The position numbers and the translations under genes were made by a program. From Bacteroides sp. (GTDB lineage: Bacteria; Bacteroidota; Bacteroidia; Bacteroidales; UBA7960), in the NCBI GenBank assembly GCA_036351255.1, contig JAZBOS010000048.1, forward strand, positions 1 through 58,898: a stretch of 58,898 nt of DNA, read 5' to 3'. The notes beneath the pieces were generated by a model. It saw nothing but the letters and a program-made list of their open reading frames with translations, had not been told where the DNA came from and made no database searches. Positions 1 to 8,560 of this stretch are shown here, one piece after another (the first letter of the stretch is position 1; the number at the start of each line of letters is the position of its first letter).

Positions 1-1463
1 ATAACGGAAAAAAGCACCTTTACCTCATTTCCAGCGACGCGCGTTTGCTGGACATCCTTAAACAGCTCGAAGGTGAGTTCCTTATCAGCAGCGATTCCTC
101 CGGGGAACTGCTAAAGACTCTGAATGCCCCTTCCGATACGCCGGAGATTGACCTGGTCATTACCGGTTTTGACTATTTTGTGAATGAAGTCAATGAAGTT
201 TATTCGGAAAACGACGCCTTCAACCTCCCTTATTTCTTGGTGCTGGTAACGCCCGAACAAGCCACCCGCTGCGCTGCAGAAAAGTTTAGTGTGAAATGCT
301 ACCCCGTGTTTCTTCCTGTTGATGCTTCGCAGATCAGGACACTGGCGGCCAGTGTGATTCAGAATCACGAAAAGGCTGCCGAACTTAGCGAAATGCAAAG
401 GTATAAGATCCTTTTCCACAAAGCCCCGGTGGTCCACTTGCTAGTGAACCCCTGCAACCTTCAAATTCTCGATGCCAACCGCGCCGCAGCAGACCTTTAT
501 GGTCAGGAAAATTCAGAATCCCTTCTGGGTAAATCTCTTTTGGATTTGCATCCGGGCCAATCAGACCTGATCAATAAGAAATGCAGGGAAGCCTTGAAAA
601 TAGGCGAAAAAAACTTTAATTGCCTGTATGACAGTGGGAAAGATGAATCGGTTGAACTGGTATTTTTCGCTTCGAAGATTGAGCTCGGAAAACGAAACTT
701 TTTGTTTCTGAACATTCAGGATATCACCGAAACAAAAAAAACGGAGAAGATCCTGACCCAAAAGAACCTGGAGTTGCACAAAACCAATGCGGAGCTCGAC
801 CACTTTGTTTACAGCACCTCCCACGAGCTGCGTGCCCCACTGATGTCTGTCCTTGGGCTGATCAGCCTGCTTGAAGCTGAGGCTGATGCCACTGAACAGG
901 CTTTGTACCTGGGATTGATGAAGGAAAGCATTGGTAAACTCGACCTGATCATCCATGATATCATCGACTATTCGCGCAATGCCCGGTTCGAGGTTAAGCT
1001 TTCGCCCATTGATTTTAATTTCCTGCTGGAAAAAACCATCAACAACCTCAACTATATTTCCGGATCTGAAAGGATTGATATCCGGATCAAGGTAAGGGAT
1101 GAAGGCCAGTTTATGTCCGACAAGCGTAGGGTCGAGATCATCCTGAGTAATCTGCTGTCCAACAGCCTGAAATTCTGCAACCCTCAGGAATCAAAGCCTT
1201 TTGTTGAGGTAGAGATTCATACCACCCCGGGTCAGGCTTTGATCAGGGTGAATGACAATGGACGCGGCATTCCTGCCCCGCATCTCCCACGGATCTTTGA
1301 AATGTTCTTCAGGGGATACGAACAAAGCACAGGAAGCGGCATCGGGCTTTATATCGTCAGGGAAATCATCGAAAAATTGAATGGCACCATCGAGGTGAAA
1401 TCGGAAGAAGGGAAGGGGAGTGCCTTCACTGTGAAACTGCCAAACCAATACCAACCCCTTTAA
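1..1463 (+). CDS. PAS-domain sensor histidine kinase (5' end outside window)
   Basis: A sensor kinase that would autophosphorylate on His and pass the phosphate to the response regulator 3 nt downstream. The frame is open to the window edge, so the gene starts upstream; the first start codon inside is TTG at 45. Counting from there: about residues 1-105 look like a degenerate receiver-type fold without the usual acidic pocket, 117-230 are a PAS domain ending in a typical DITETKK linker, a short coiled coil follows, and the HisKA H-box STSHELRAPL holds the phospho-acceptor His260. The ATPase domain shows an N-box (NLLSNSLKF), a G1 box (NDNGRGIP) and a G2 box (GSGIGLYIV). There are no membrane segments in the visible part, so it appears cytoplasmic. 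The class is certain; the signal is unknown. Confidence 0.9.
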   Translation, partial: NGKKHLYLISSDARLLDILKQLEGEFLISSDSSGELLKTLNAPSDTPEIDLVITGFDYFVNEVNEVYSENDAFNLPYFLVLVTPEQATRCAAEKFSVKCYPVFLPVDASQIRTLAASVIQNHEKAAELSEMQRYKILFHKAPVVHLLVNPCNLQILDANRAAADLYGQENSESLLGKSLLDLHPGQSDLINKKCREALKIGEKNFNCLYDSGKDESVELVFFASKIELGKRNFLFLNIQDITETKKTEKILTQKNLELHKTNAELDHFVYSTSHELRAPLMSVLGLISLLEAEADATEQALYLGLMKESIGKLDLIIHDIIDYSRNARFEVKLSPIDFNFLLEKTINNLNYISGSERIDIRIKVRDEGQFMSDKRRVEIILSNLLSNSLKFCNPQESKPFVEVEIHTTPGQALIRVNDNGRGIPAPHLPRIFEMFFRGYEQSTGSGIGLYIVREIIEKLNGTIEVKSEEGKGSAFTVKLPNQYQPL

Positions 1464-1466
1464 AAA

Positions 1467-1856
1467 ATGCCTGTAAATTCCCTCCTCCTTATTGATGACA
1501 GCGAAATCGACAACCTGGTAAACCAGCGTATCATCGAAAAAAATGCTTTTGCTGCCAAGATCATCATAAAAAAAAGTGCCAGGGCTGGGCTTGATTACCT
1601 TACCGAAACTTTGTGCTCAGATCCTGATGCACTCCCCGACCTGATTTTCCTCGACATCCGCATGCCCGATATCGATGGTTTCGGTTTCCTCGATGCTTTT
1701 GCGAAACTCGATGAAACCATCCGCAAGCACTGCAAAATTGCTATGCTTTCCTCTTCCATCGATGCTGACGACCACCGCAAGGCCATCGAGAATCCTTTCG
1801 TGATTAAATTTCTCAATAAGCCCCTGTCCGCCAGTGTCTTAAATGAGGGGTTCTGA
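1467..1856 (+). CDS. Single-domain response regulator (CheY-like)
   Basis: A stand-alone receiver of 129 residues, starting 3 nt after the kinase stop and so almost certainly its partner. The acidic pair D10-D11, the phospho-acceptor D63 (in FLDIRMPDIDGF), S95-S97 at the Thr/Ser position and K118 (NKPL) are all present. There is no output domain, as in the small receivers that often accompany PAS kinases in Bacteroidota. The protein stops soon after the KPL motif (VLNEGF), slightly short for alpha-5 of the fold, so the last helix may be trimmed. Start ATG at 1467 is the only reasonable one. Confidence 0.9.
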   Translation: MPVNSLLLIDDSEIDNLVNQRIIEKNAFAAKIIIKKSARAGLDYLTETLCSDPDALPDLIFLDIRMPDIDGFGFLDAFAKLDETIRKHCKIAMLSSSIDADDHRKAIENPFVIKFLNKPLSASVLNEGF

Positions 1857-1996
1857 ACCTATTGCCCCGCCTTCGCCAACATTCATAAATGACCATTCAG
1901 GGTGTATGCCCCGCGTGTATCCTGCAGAAAATCCGGGTGATTTTACAGGTTTTTTCCAGGGAGATTCTTGCTTAATTTTGAACTCCAGGAAAAACG

Positions 1997-2194
1997 ATGG
2001 AAATCAGCCCAGCAAAAAAATATCATATGCTCGTCAGTGCGGGACTGCCCGGTGAATACCAGGTGAAGCTGGTGATGAAGGAAGCAGGGATGTTCAGGGT
2101 ATTGCTTTCCGCCACGAGCTTCCAGATCCCTCCCTTGGAATGGCTCATCCAGGGTTATGAGCAATCCTTAAAACCCCAATTAGACTTAGGATAG
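1997..2194 (+). CDS. Small hypothetical protein (65 aa)
   Basis: I do not recognise this protein. It reads as a soluble mixed alpha/beta domain with alternating hydrophobic residues (VKLVM, FRVLLSA) and an ending LIQGYEQSLKP. It lies 140 nt after the response regulator and directly before a strong terminator at 2203-2240, which supports a real short gene. An AGGAAA stretch lies about 8 nt before the ATG. It could still be a chance frame; the overlapping minus-strand frame is less convincing. Confidence 0.4.
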   Translation: MEISPAKKYHMLVSAGLPGEYQVKLVMKEAGMFRVLLSATSFQIPPLEWLIQGYEQSLKPQLDLG

Positions 2195-2202
2195 TAAAAA
2201 AA

Positions 2203-2240
2203 TAAAAAAAAGATCGCCTCTAACTGGCGATCTTTTTTTT
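2203..2240. terminator. Bidirectional intrinsic terminator
   Basis: A perfect 8-bp stem (AGATCGCC / GGCGATCT) with a 7-nt loop, preceded by an A-run and followed by a T-run, so it works in both directions. On the plus strand it closes the kinase/regulator/small-gene unit. On the minus strand it closes the folded RNA at 2203-2470. Confidence 0.85.
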
Positions 2241-2470
2241 ATGGAAAGCGACCCTAGGCGAGAGCCTTATCAAACTCTGATACCTCCCCTTTCAGATCAA
2301 AACTGCCCGGAAAAACTACTAATTCAAAGTTTGTCCGACAAGTTGAATGTTAATAACCCCCGGGTCAATTTTGACAGCAGCGAATCCTAAGAATGCCGCC
2401 GTTCAGCCTCTGCCCGGGTCGCTTATTTATTTAGTGTCCTTTTCAAATAGCGTAAATCCCTTCAGGGATC
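2203..2470 (-). ncRNA. Structured ncRNA, rod-like, 6S-RNA-like candidate
   Basis: On the minus strand a promoter (2477-2507) and a terminator (2203-2240) bracket a region with no credible reading frame. The segment 2424-2246 (179 nt) closes on itself: AAGCGACCC at 2424-2416 pairs perfectly with GGGTCGCTT at 2254-2246. The helix continues inward, with GGC/GCC and AGAG/CTCT pairs broken by small bulges. The 5' leader holds a small hairpin, ATCCC-TGAA-GGGAT, at 2469-2456. A long end-to-end helix, a length near 180 nt and a single strong promoter resemble 6S RNA, the RNA polymerase-binding regulator. That identity rests on shape only. RNase P RNA and tmRNA do not fit the length or the signature bases. 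Confidence 0.55.
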
Positions 2471-2476
2471 ATTAAC

Positions 2477-2507
2477 CAAAGGTAAAACATAGGAAAGAAC
2501 AAGGCAA
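2477..2507 (-). promoter_or_regulatory. Promoter of the 2203-2470 ncRNA
   Basis: On the minus strand TTG (2507-2505), 20 nt, TACCTTTG (2484-2477) matches the Bacteroidota sigma-ABfr form TTG-N19/20-TAnnTTTG exactly. Transcription would begin near 2470. The remaining AT-rich stretch 2508-2673 up to the SDR gene end holds nothing recognisable. Confidence 0.7.
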
Positions 2508-2673
2508 TTCGTTTAATTACTAAAATTAGTCTAAGTAATTTCCCTAGTGTTTTTTCATGTTTTAGGACAAAAGAAAACTCTTAAGTATTCTAAGTTAAGA
2601 AGTTGCAGTTTTTTCGCCCCAAAAAAACACTCCATTTTGCCTTTTACTAAAACACTGAAAATATCTTGATTCC

Positions 2674-3456
2674 TTAATGTTTCTTTCCAGGCAAAATTTC
2701 GTTAAAAACACTGCTTCCTCCGTCAACCCGTATAATTGATCCGGTGACCCATGAGGCCTGATCGGACAAAAGGAAAAACACCATATTGGCGATATCTTCG
2801 GGTTTCCCTATACGACCTATGGGGTATTTTGCGGCTGATTTAACCAGCATTTCCCTGTAGATGGCTTCGTTGGCCACTACCTTGCTGTCGAGATGCAGGG
2901 GCGTTTCCACCAGGCCAGGATTCACGGCATTGACGCGAATGCTATAGGGACCCAGCTCGCCGGCCAGAAACTCGGTGATCATGTCCAGCCCCGCTTTCGA
3001 AACCGAATAGGCAATGCTGCGTCCCGGGATCCGCGAAGCCACCGATGAGATGTTCACCACGGAGGCGTTGCCCGAAGCCTTTAGCAACGGCAGCAAGGTC
3101 TGCGTCAGCAGATAGGGGGCGTGAAGGTTGATGTCAATGTTGGCCTTCCACAGGTCGAAGTCAATGTCCTGTATACCTCCGGCCGTAAGCATCCCCGCAT
3201 TATTCACCAAGCCGTGAAGCTGCCCGTAATGCTCATCGATATATTCGGCCACGCGCCGGCAGTCCTCCGGCTGGCTTACATCCCCCGTGATAAAGTCTAC
3301 CACTCCCTCCATTTCAGGATGAGTTTCCAGGGCTCGCTCTATCTTAGCCTGGCTGCGGCTCAGGCTGATGACTTTCCAGTTTTTTTTTTCCATGAGTTTC
3401 CTGGCGGTGGCAAGCCCAATGCCTGAACTGCCCCCGGTAATCAATACCTGTTTCAT
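2674..3456 (-). CDS. SDR-family NAD(P)-dependent oxidoreductase
   Basis: A classical short-chain dehydrogenase/reductase of 260 residues, the standard length. The Rossmann glycine motif TGGSSGIG is at residues 7-14 and NNAG at 85-88. The catalytic tetrad is visible as N110, S137/S138, Y150 and K154 (YSVSK). The C-terminal NPGLVETP and VTGSIIRVDGG segments are typical of this group. It is a soluble cytoplasmic enzyme; the substrate cannot be told from sequence, and 3-oxoacyl-ACP reductase-like or sugar/alcohol dehydrogenase roles are all possible. It is transcribed away from the DUF3078 gene and stands alone. Confidence 0.92.
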   Translation of the reverse strand: MKQVLITGGSSGIGLATARKLMEKKNWKVISLSRSQAKIERALETHPEMEGVVDFITGDVSQPEDCRRVAEYIDEHYGQLHGLVNNAGMLTAGGIQDIDFDLWKANIDINLHAPYLLTQTLLPLLKASGNASVVNISSVASRIPGRSIAYSVSKAGLDMITEFLAGELGPYSIRVNAVNPGLVETPLHLDSKVVANEAIYREMLVKSAAKYPIGRIGKPEDIANMVFFLLSDQASWVTGSIIRVDGGSSVFNEILPGKKH

Positions 3457-3519
3457 ATTCCTGGTTTTAACGGTTAAGCGAATCTGTTCAACTTGTTGGT
3501 GCTGAATTGATCTTTAGAA

Positions 3520-3550
3520 TTGAAACATATTGAAATGTTTTCTAACTTTG
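3520..3550 (+). promoter_or_regulatory. Promoter of the DUF3078 gene
   Basis: TTG (3520-3522), 20 nt, TAACTTTG (3543-3550) fits the Bacteroidota housekeeping promoter. It lies 45 nt before the ATG at 3595, inside the intergenic region shared with the divergent SDR gene. Confidence 0.65.
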
Positions 3551-3594
3551 CACCTCTAAAATTAAATTAAAATTAACGATTAAAATTTGATTTT

Positions 3595-4509
3595 ATGAAG
3601 AAGATCCTCTTTGCTATATTATTTCTTTCAGCGCTGAGCCTTTCGGCCCAGGAAGATACTACCCTTGTAAGGCCCTGGGCCCTGAATGGTTTCTTTAGCC
3701 AGCAGCTGAACCAGGTTTCCTTTACCAACTGGGCCGCAGGTGGTGAAAACAGCTTTGCTTCCACCAGCATTGCGGTGCTGACCGCCAATTACTCCAAGGA
3801 AAAGACTACCTGGGAAAATAAACTCGACCTGGCCTATGGCTTGATAAAAACCCAGGATACCCCCACCCGGAAAAACGAAGACAAAATTGATCTCCTTTCA
3901 AAGTACGGCCATAAGGTATCCCCAAAAATTGCCGCTACTGCACTGCTGAACTTCAGGAGTCAGTTTACTGCAGGATATAATTACCCCGACGATGAGGAGG
4001 TGGTATCCAATTTTTTGGCCCCGGGTTACCTCCTGGCCTCCCTGGGTTTCGACTACAAACCCGTTGATTACCTTTCCATCTTTTTCTCGCCTGCCACCGG
4101 TAAATTTACCTTCGTCAACGATGAAACCCTCTCGGCCATTGGTGCTTACGGCGTGGAGCCCGGCAAAACCTTTCGCCCTGAATTTGGCGCCATGGCATCC
4201 TTTACCTTCGCCAAGGATATCTTTGAGAACGTGAACCTGGCTTCAAAGCTTGACCTTTTCAACAACTACACCGACAGCAATAAGCCAAACCGCAAGAACA
4301 CCGACGTGAACTGGCAAACCAACCTGAATATGAAGGTGAACAAGTTCATCACCGCCAGCATGGGCTTTAACCTTATCTACGACCACGACATCCCCGTACC
4401 GATCTTTGACACAGTCGGGGGCGAAGAAGTACAGGTTGGCACCGGCCCCCGTACCCAGTTCAAGCAAATTTTTGGCATCGGCCTGTCATACAACTTCAAG
4501 CGGGAATAA
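3595..4509 (+). CDS. DUF3078 domain-containing protein, probable outer-membrane beta-barrel
   Basis: An exported protein of 304 residues with a signal peptide (about residues 1-19, ending LSLSAQ). An N-terminal signature follows (NQVSFTNWAAGGENS), characteristic of the DUF3078 family found in Bacteroidota. The rest alternates aromatic and polar residues in short strands (KLDLAYGLI, ASLGFDYKP, ASMGFNLIYD) and ends in an aromatic-rich strand (GLSYNFKRE), consistent with a small outer-membrane barrel. The molecular function of the family is unknown. It has its own promoter and is followed by a terminator, so it is monocistronic. Confidence 0.85.
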   Translation: MKKILFAILFLSALSLSAQEDTTLVRPWALNGFFSQQLNQVSFTNWAAGGENSFASTSIAVLTANYSKEKTTWENKLDLAYGLIKTQDTPTRKNEDKIDLLSKYGHKVSPKIAATALLNFRSQFTAGYNYPDDEEVVSNFLAPGYLLASLGFDYKPVDYLSIFFSPATGKFTFVNDETLSAIGAYGVEPGKTFRPEFGAMASFTFAKDIFENVNLASKLDLFNNYTDSNKPNRKNTDVNWQTNLNMKVNKFITASMGFNLIYDHDIPVPIFDTVGGEEVQVGTGPRTQFKQIFGIGLSYNFKRE

Positions 4510-4527
4510 ATTTCCCCATCCTTCAGG

Positions 4528-4561
4528 AGCCGCTCCCTTCCAGGGGCGGCTTTTGTTTTTT
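4528..4561 (+). terminator. Intrinsic terminator after the DUF3078 gene
   Basis: AGCCGC (4528-4533) pairs with GCGGCT (4546-4551), with further partial pairing inside, followed by a T-rich tail to 4561. It sits 19 nt after the stop codon. Confidence 0.75.
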
Positions 4562-4631
4562 TCAGGCTAATTTTCAATTGAGAAATCAACTCCAGGGGGA
4601 TGTTAAGGTCGTACCTTCCCCATACCATGGT

Positions 4632-4665
4632 CGTAGTTTATACGGTTTAAACCGTATAAACTACG
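4632..4665. repeat. Perfect 34-bp palindrome
   Basis: Positions 4632-4648 and 4649-4665 are exact reverse complements with no loop, centred on GGTTTAAACC. A further GTTTAAAC follows at 4665-4672. It lies between the convergent ends of the DUF3078 gene and the glutamine synthetase gene. It has no T-run, so it is not a standard terminator. Confidence 0.85.
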
Positions 4666-4732
4666 TTTAAACACCGTAGGAACCCCGAGCTTGGGTGAAA
4701 TGGGTTAAGAAAGGAAAAAGTACTTCCGGCCG

Positions 4733-6919
4733 CTACTTGATAAACATCAGCTCACGGTATTTGGGCAATGGCCACATCTGGTCATCTACCAGGATCTCGA
4801 GCTTGTCGATGTGGTAACGGATATCTTCCATCAAGGGTTTGACCCTGTAACAATAGGCTTTGGCGCGTGCTGCAGGGTCTTCCAGATGATTGGCTTCCTT
4901 ACGTTCGCTGATCATTTGCCGCACCATGGAGCGGATATGGGTGACGTGCTCGGAGATTTTCGAAATAGAATGGATCTGAAGGGCCGAGTGGTCGGTAAAC
5001 AGGGCGGGCGGCAGCACTTCTTTCAGGCCCCTGACATTTTCCACCAGCACATTCTGATAGCGGATGGCGGAAGGGATGATGTGATTGCCCGAGAGGTCGG
5101 CCAGCACGCGCGACTCGATCTGTAACACCTTGGCATAGTTTTCGAGCCTGATCTCATAACGGGCGTGCAGCTCCTTGTCGGTGAAGATCCCATTGCTGCC
5201 AAAAAGATCGATGGTAGTTTTTGAAATATAGGATTCCAGGGCTTCGGGAGCATTTTTCAGGTTGGGCAACCCGCGTCGGGCAGCTTCTTCTACCCATTCC
5301 TGGCTGTAGCCGTTGCCTTCAAACAGGATGGCTTTCGACTCGCGGATGTATTTGCGCAGGACTCGAAAGATGGCTTCATCCTTTTCAATGCCTTTATTGA
5401 TGCTTTTATCCACCTCCGCCTTAAAATGCATCAGCTGGTTGGCCAGGATGGTGTTGAGCACGATCATGGCGGGGCCGCAGTTGGCCGAGGAGCCCACTGC
5501 CCTGAACTCAAACTTGTTGCCGGTAAAAGCAAGGGGCGAGGTGCGGTTGCGGTCGGTGTTGTCAATGATGATACGCGGGATCTTGCCAATGTTCAGCTTC
5601 AGGTCTGTTTTTTCATCCGGGGTCATTTTGCGGTCCTTCACCTTTTTTTCCAGTTCTTCGAGCACTCCGGTAAGCTGGCTGCCAATGAACATGGAGATGA
5701 TGGCCGGGGGTGCCTCATTGGCGCCCAGGCGGTGGTCATTGCCAGCCGAGGCAATGGCGCCCCGCAGCAGGGCTGCGTGCTCGTGGACAGCCTTGATGAT
5801 GTTGATGAAAAACGTCAGGAAGAGCAAGTTGGTCTTGGGGGTATGCCCGGGGCTCAGCAGGTTTTTGCCAGTGTTGGTGGCCAGCGACCAGTTGTTGTGC
5901 TTGCCGCTGCCGTTTACCCCTTCAAAGGGCTTCTCGTGGAAAAGTACCCGGAAGCGGTGTTTGCGCGCCACTTTGTCCATCACCACCATGATGAGCTGGT
6001 TGTGGTCGATGGCAATGTTGGCTTCTTCATACACAGGCGCCAGTTCAAACTGGTTGGGCGCCACCTCGTTGTGTCGGGTTTTTACAGGGATGCCCAGCTT
6101 CCAGGCCTCCATCTCAAAGGCTTTCATAAAAGCCGCTACCCGGTGAGGAATGGCGCCGAAATAATGGTCTTCGAGTTGCTGGCCGCGGGCGGGGATGTGG
6201 CCTGTTAGGGTCCGGCCGGTCATCACAAGGTCGGGCCGGGCATAATACAGGGCTTCGTCCACCAGGAAATATTCCTGCTCCCAGCCGAGGGTGGGATAGA
6301 CCTTGGTGATATTGCGGTCGAATAACTGGCAGACTTCGACAGCCACTTGGTCGATGAGGGCCAGGGCCCTAAGCAGCGGCGTCTTGAAGTCGAGGGCTTC
6401 GCCGGTATAGGCGATGAAGATGGTGGGGATGCATAGGGTGCCATCCATAATGAATGCCGGGGAGGAGGGGTCCCAGGCGGAATAGCCACGGGCCTCGAAG
6501 GTGTTGCGCAGACCCCCGCTGGGGAAGCTGCTGGCATCGGGTTCCTGCTGCACCAGTTGCGAGCCATCGAATTGCTCGATGCTCACGTTGGGCTCCACCG
6601 GGCTGAAAAAGGCGTCGTGCTTCTCGGCCGTGGCGCCGTTCAGGGGCAGGAACCAGTGAGTGTAATGGCTGGCCCCCTTGCTGATGGCCCAGGCTTTCAT
6701 GGCCGAAGCCACCTGGTCTGCGATGCGGCGGTCGATTTGCCCGTTCTTGTCGATGGCTTCAATAAGCTGGCGGAAAACATCGTCAGGCAGATATTCTCGC
6801 ATCACCAGGCGCGAAAAGACCTGCGAGCCAAAATATTCAGATACCTTGGGCATGATTTCCTGTGATTCAGGGTAAGGACGGGAAATGGCCGACTGGAGAG
6901 CGGAAAAACGAGGGTTCAT
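4733..6919 (-). CDS. glnN: Glutamine synthetase type III
   Basis: Catalyses ATP-dependent synthesis of glutamine from glutamate and ammonia in the cytoplasm; type III is the main form in many Bacteroidota. The 728-residue length matches GSIII (about 725-730, against about 470 for GSI). The N-terminal GSIII-specific region includes YFGSQVFSRLVMREYLP. The catalytic core contains GWEQEYFLVD (metal-binding Glu), the NGSGKHNNWSLAT stretch, and NRTSPLAFTGNKFEFRAVGS. The C-terminal extension, with its helical tail, is also GSIII-like. It is monocistronic by appearance; a -7 box lies 20 nt before the start and a palindrome lies 68 nt upstream, a possible nitrogen-control site. The symbol glnN is used for GSIII in some genera and glnA in others. 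Confidence 0.95.
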   Translation of the reverse strand: MNPRFSALQSAISRPYPESQEIMPKVSEYFGSQVFSRLVMREYLPDDVFRQLIEAIDKNGQIDRRIADQVASAMKAWAISKGASHYTHWFLPLNGATAEKHDAFFSPVEPNVSIEQFDGSQLVQQEPDASSFPSGGLRNTFEARGYSAWDPSSPAFIMDGTLCIPTIFIAYTGEALDFKTPLLRALALIDQVAVEVCQLFDRNITKVYPTLGWEQEYFLVDEALYYARPDLVMTGRTLTGHIPARGQQLEDHYFGAIPHRVAAFMKAFEMEAWKLGIPVKTRHNEVAPNQFELAPVYEEANIAIDHNQLIMVVMDKVARKHRFRVLFHEKPFEGVNGSGKHNNWSLATNTGKNLLSPGHTPKTNLLFLTFFINIIKAVHEHAALLRGAIASAGNDHRLGANEAPPAIISMFIGSQLTGVLEELEKKVKDRKMTPDEKTDLKLNIGKIPRIIIDNTDRNRTSPLAFTGNKFEFRAVGSSANCGPAMIVLNTILANQLMHFKAEVDKSINKGIEKDEAIFRVLRKYIRESKAILFEGNGYSQEWVEEAARRGLPNLKNAPEALESYISKTTIDLFGSNGIFTDKELHARYEIRLENYAKVLQIESRVLADLSGNHIIPSAIRYQNVLVENVRGLKEVLPPALFTDHSALQIHSISKISEHVTHIRSMVRQMISERKEANHLEDPAARAKAYCYRVKPLMEDIRYHIDKLEILVDDQMWPLPKYRELMFIK

Positions 6920-6939
6920 TTGAAAAAGTTTTGGTTTTT

Positions 6940-6947
6940 CAAAGGTA
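6940..6947 (-). promoter_or_regulatory. -7 box of the glnN promoter
   Basis: TACCTTTG on the minus strand, 20 nt upstream of the glnN start. No TTG is found at the right spacing, so activation by a regulator is possible. Confidence 0.4.
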
Positions 6948-6986
6948 CCCTATTATTTTGATGGTGGTGTAATAAAAATAGTAAAC

Positions 6987-7009
6987 TTTTTCAACAATTT
7001 GTTGAAAAA
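6987..7009. repeat. 23-bp palindrome upstream of glnN
   Basis: The arms TTTTTCAACAA and TTGTTGAAAAA are exact reverse complements around one central base. It lies between the end of the M14 peptidase gene and the glnN promoter. No T-run follows in either sense, which argues for an operator rather than a terminator. Confidence 0.7.
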
Positions 7010-7029
7010 AAAGGGGGGTGTTCCGAAAA

Positions 7030-8523
7030 TTATTCAACTCTGAGTACAGGGAAGTGTTCATTTTCCCTGAGCAAGTATTGAAATAAGGGATACTGTATCA
7101 GGCCGATCTGCGATTGGGGCTCAAGGGTAAGGGCCAGGAAATGGCTGTGCAACTGGGTTACGGGAACGAAAATATAATCCCTTTGATAGTTTTCGGCGTC
7201 CAGGACCTCTTTTTCCACTTCCGGAAAATAGTTTTTGAGGCCCTCGTCGAAGCTCCTGGAAAGTGCAGCAAAACGGTAGGCAAACACTTGCTGCGGGTCT
7301 TCAAAAGTTTCCTGGTATTCGATGTGGTGATTGCTGATGAGCGCCATCAGCAGGCTGTCGGACCGGGGGATCAAATAGCCCCTGGCCCTTTCAATGCTGA
7401 AGGTGGGCTTGACCAGAGGATGGTAGTTGTGGATTTTTACAAGGGTATCTTTTCCGGTTTGGGAAGATTTGAGCAGCAGTTGCAGGGGTTTTTCACCGGG
7501 GAAATGATCCATCCTGATGGCAACCGTATCGTTGCCGCCTGAAACTAAAACCCGGCGGGAGTCATCTACCATTTGGATGATCTTTTCCCTGTCGTGCCGG
7601 ATGATATCCATCAGCGATCTTACCGCCATGGCCTGGCTTTGAGCGCGGCGCTGCAGGCTGTCGGCGTAGCGGTCGCGCCCGTTCAGACCTTCGAAGATAA
7701 AGGACATACTGCCCAGAACGCCGAAACTTTGCCTGCCGTCGTCGATGTCAACGGTAGAATGCCTCGTAGGTCCTTCGGGAGGTGCAGGGCCTACAAGATA
7801 GTTATGAAACGTATAACCACCGGCCTTGAGTTTATTCTCCAATCCGGGAAGCACCACCTCTTCGCTGTATTTCCTGATGTCTTGCGAAAGGTTTGGATTG
7901 GTGATGATGCCGGTCTGCACATCGAATTGCTTAAAGGCCCCAAAAGCTTCCCATGCATCGCTGTATGGGTGGTATTCGTGGATGTCGAGGGTGACGTGGG
8001 GCATAAAGTCGTGAGACAGGTCATGGAGTGCACGGACTTCGGCCGACTGCATCACCACGTGGTCGCGGTTAAAATCGATGCCTTCGCTGTTACGGCGCTC
8101 GTTTACTTCCGAACCATCGGGGTTCATTTGGGGAATGATCCAAATTTCCATGGTATCGAACCAGCGTTTGTGCCTTCCGCAAAGCATACCGTCGATCAAA
8201 AGCAGGGCGGCTTCCTTGCCGCTATGCTCGTTGCCGTGTTGCTGGGCCAATACCAACACCCTGAGTTTTTCTCCTGAAGGAGAAGGTTCATCCTTGCCTG
8301 CCTTCACCACAAAAAGGTCGAGCCCACCGGCAGACTGACCAAATACCTCAAGCTTTAACAGGTCGCATGCTTCGGTTGATTGTTCCAGGAATTCGCCCAG
8401 CTCGGCGTGGGTGGTGGGCGATGTGAAATTGCGGTGCTGGGCAGGGGTCTGCCGTTCGGCTTTGCAGGCAGCAAAAAGGGTGACTGCCAGGAAAGGAATC
8501 AAAATTGTTCTGCAGCGGTTCAT
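7030..8523 (-). CDS. M14-family metallocarboxypeptidase-like lipoprotein
   Basis: Zinc carboxypeptidase-type hydrolase at the cell envelope. The start at 8523 is preferred over an in-frame codon at 8595. It gives a clean lipoprotein signal with Cys20 in the lipobox (TLFAAC), and the longer form would run into miaA. Zinc ligands of M14 are visible: H96 and E99 in QQHGNEHSGKE, and H182 in LDIHEY. The MNPDGSEVNERR and DFNRD segments match the substrate-binding loop. The C-terminal half (about residues 330-497) is an additional beta-rich region without a recognised domain. It is the last gene of the typA-GT2-miaA run, 37 nt after miaA. The substrate may be peptides or a peptidoglycan stem; this is not decidable here. 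Confidence 0.85.
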   Translation of the reverse strand: MNRCRTILIPFLAVTLFAACKAERQTPAQHRNFTSPTTHAELGEFLEQSTEACDLLKLEVFGQSAGGLDLFVVKAGKDEPSPSGEKLRVLVLAQQHGNEHSGKEAALLLIDGMLCGRHKRWFDTMEIWIIPQMNPDGSEVNERRNSEGIDFNRDHVVMQSAEVRALHDLSHDFMPHVTLDIHEYHPYSDAWEAFGAFKQFDVQTGIITNPNLSQDIRKYSEEVVLPGLENKLKAGGYTFHNYLVGPAPPEGPTRHSTVDIDDGRQSFGVLGSMSFIFEGLNGRDRYADSLQRRAQSQAMAVRSLMDIIRHDREKIIQMVDDSRRVLVSGGNDTVAIRMDHFPGEKPLQLLLKSSQTGKDTLVKIHNYHPLVKPTFSIERARGYLIPRSDSLLMALISNHHIEYQETFEDPQQVFAYRFAALSRSFDEGLKNYFPEVEKEVLDAENYQRDYIFVPVTQLHSHFLALTLEPQSQIGLIQYPLFQYLLRENEHFPVLRVE

Positions 8524-8560
8524 AATTGGCGGATTCTCCCAAAAGGAATGCACGCCAAAT

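Noticed and set aside
1843..2055. 70-codon plus-strand frame after the response regulator
   Set aside because: It overlaps the regulator end and has a composition unlike a protein.
2203..2470. RNase P RNA or tmRNA at this site
   Set aside because: The length is too short, and neither the RNase P core bases nor a tmRNA acceptor end and tag frame were found.
5313..6208. Long plus-strand frames (277 and 260 codons) inside glnN
   Set aside because: They are antisense to the conserved core of glutamine synthetase; high GC at third positions explains the open frames.
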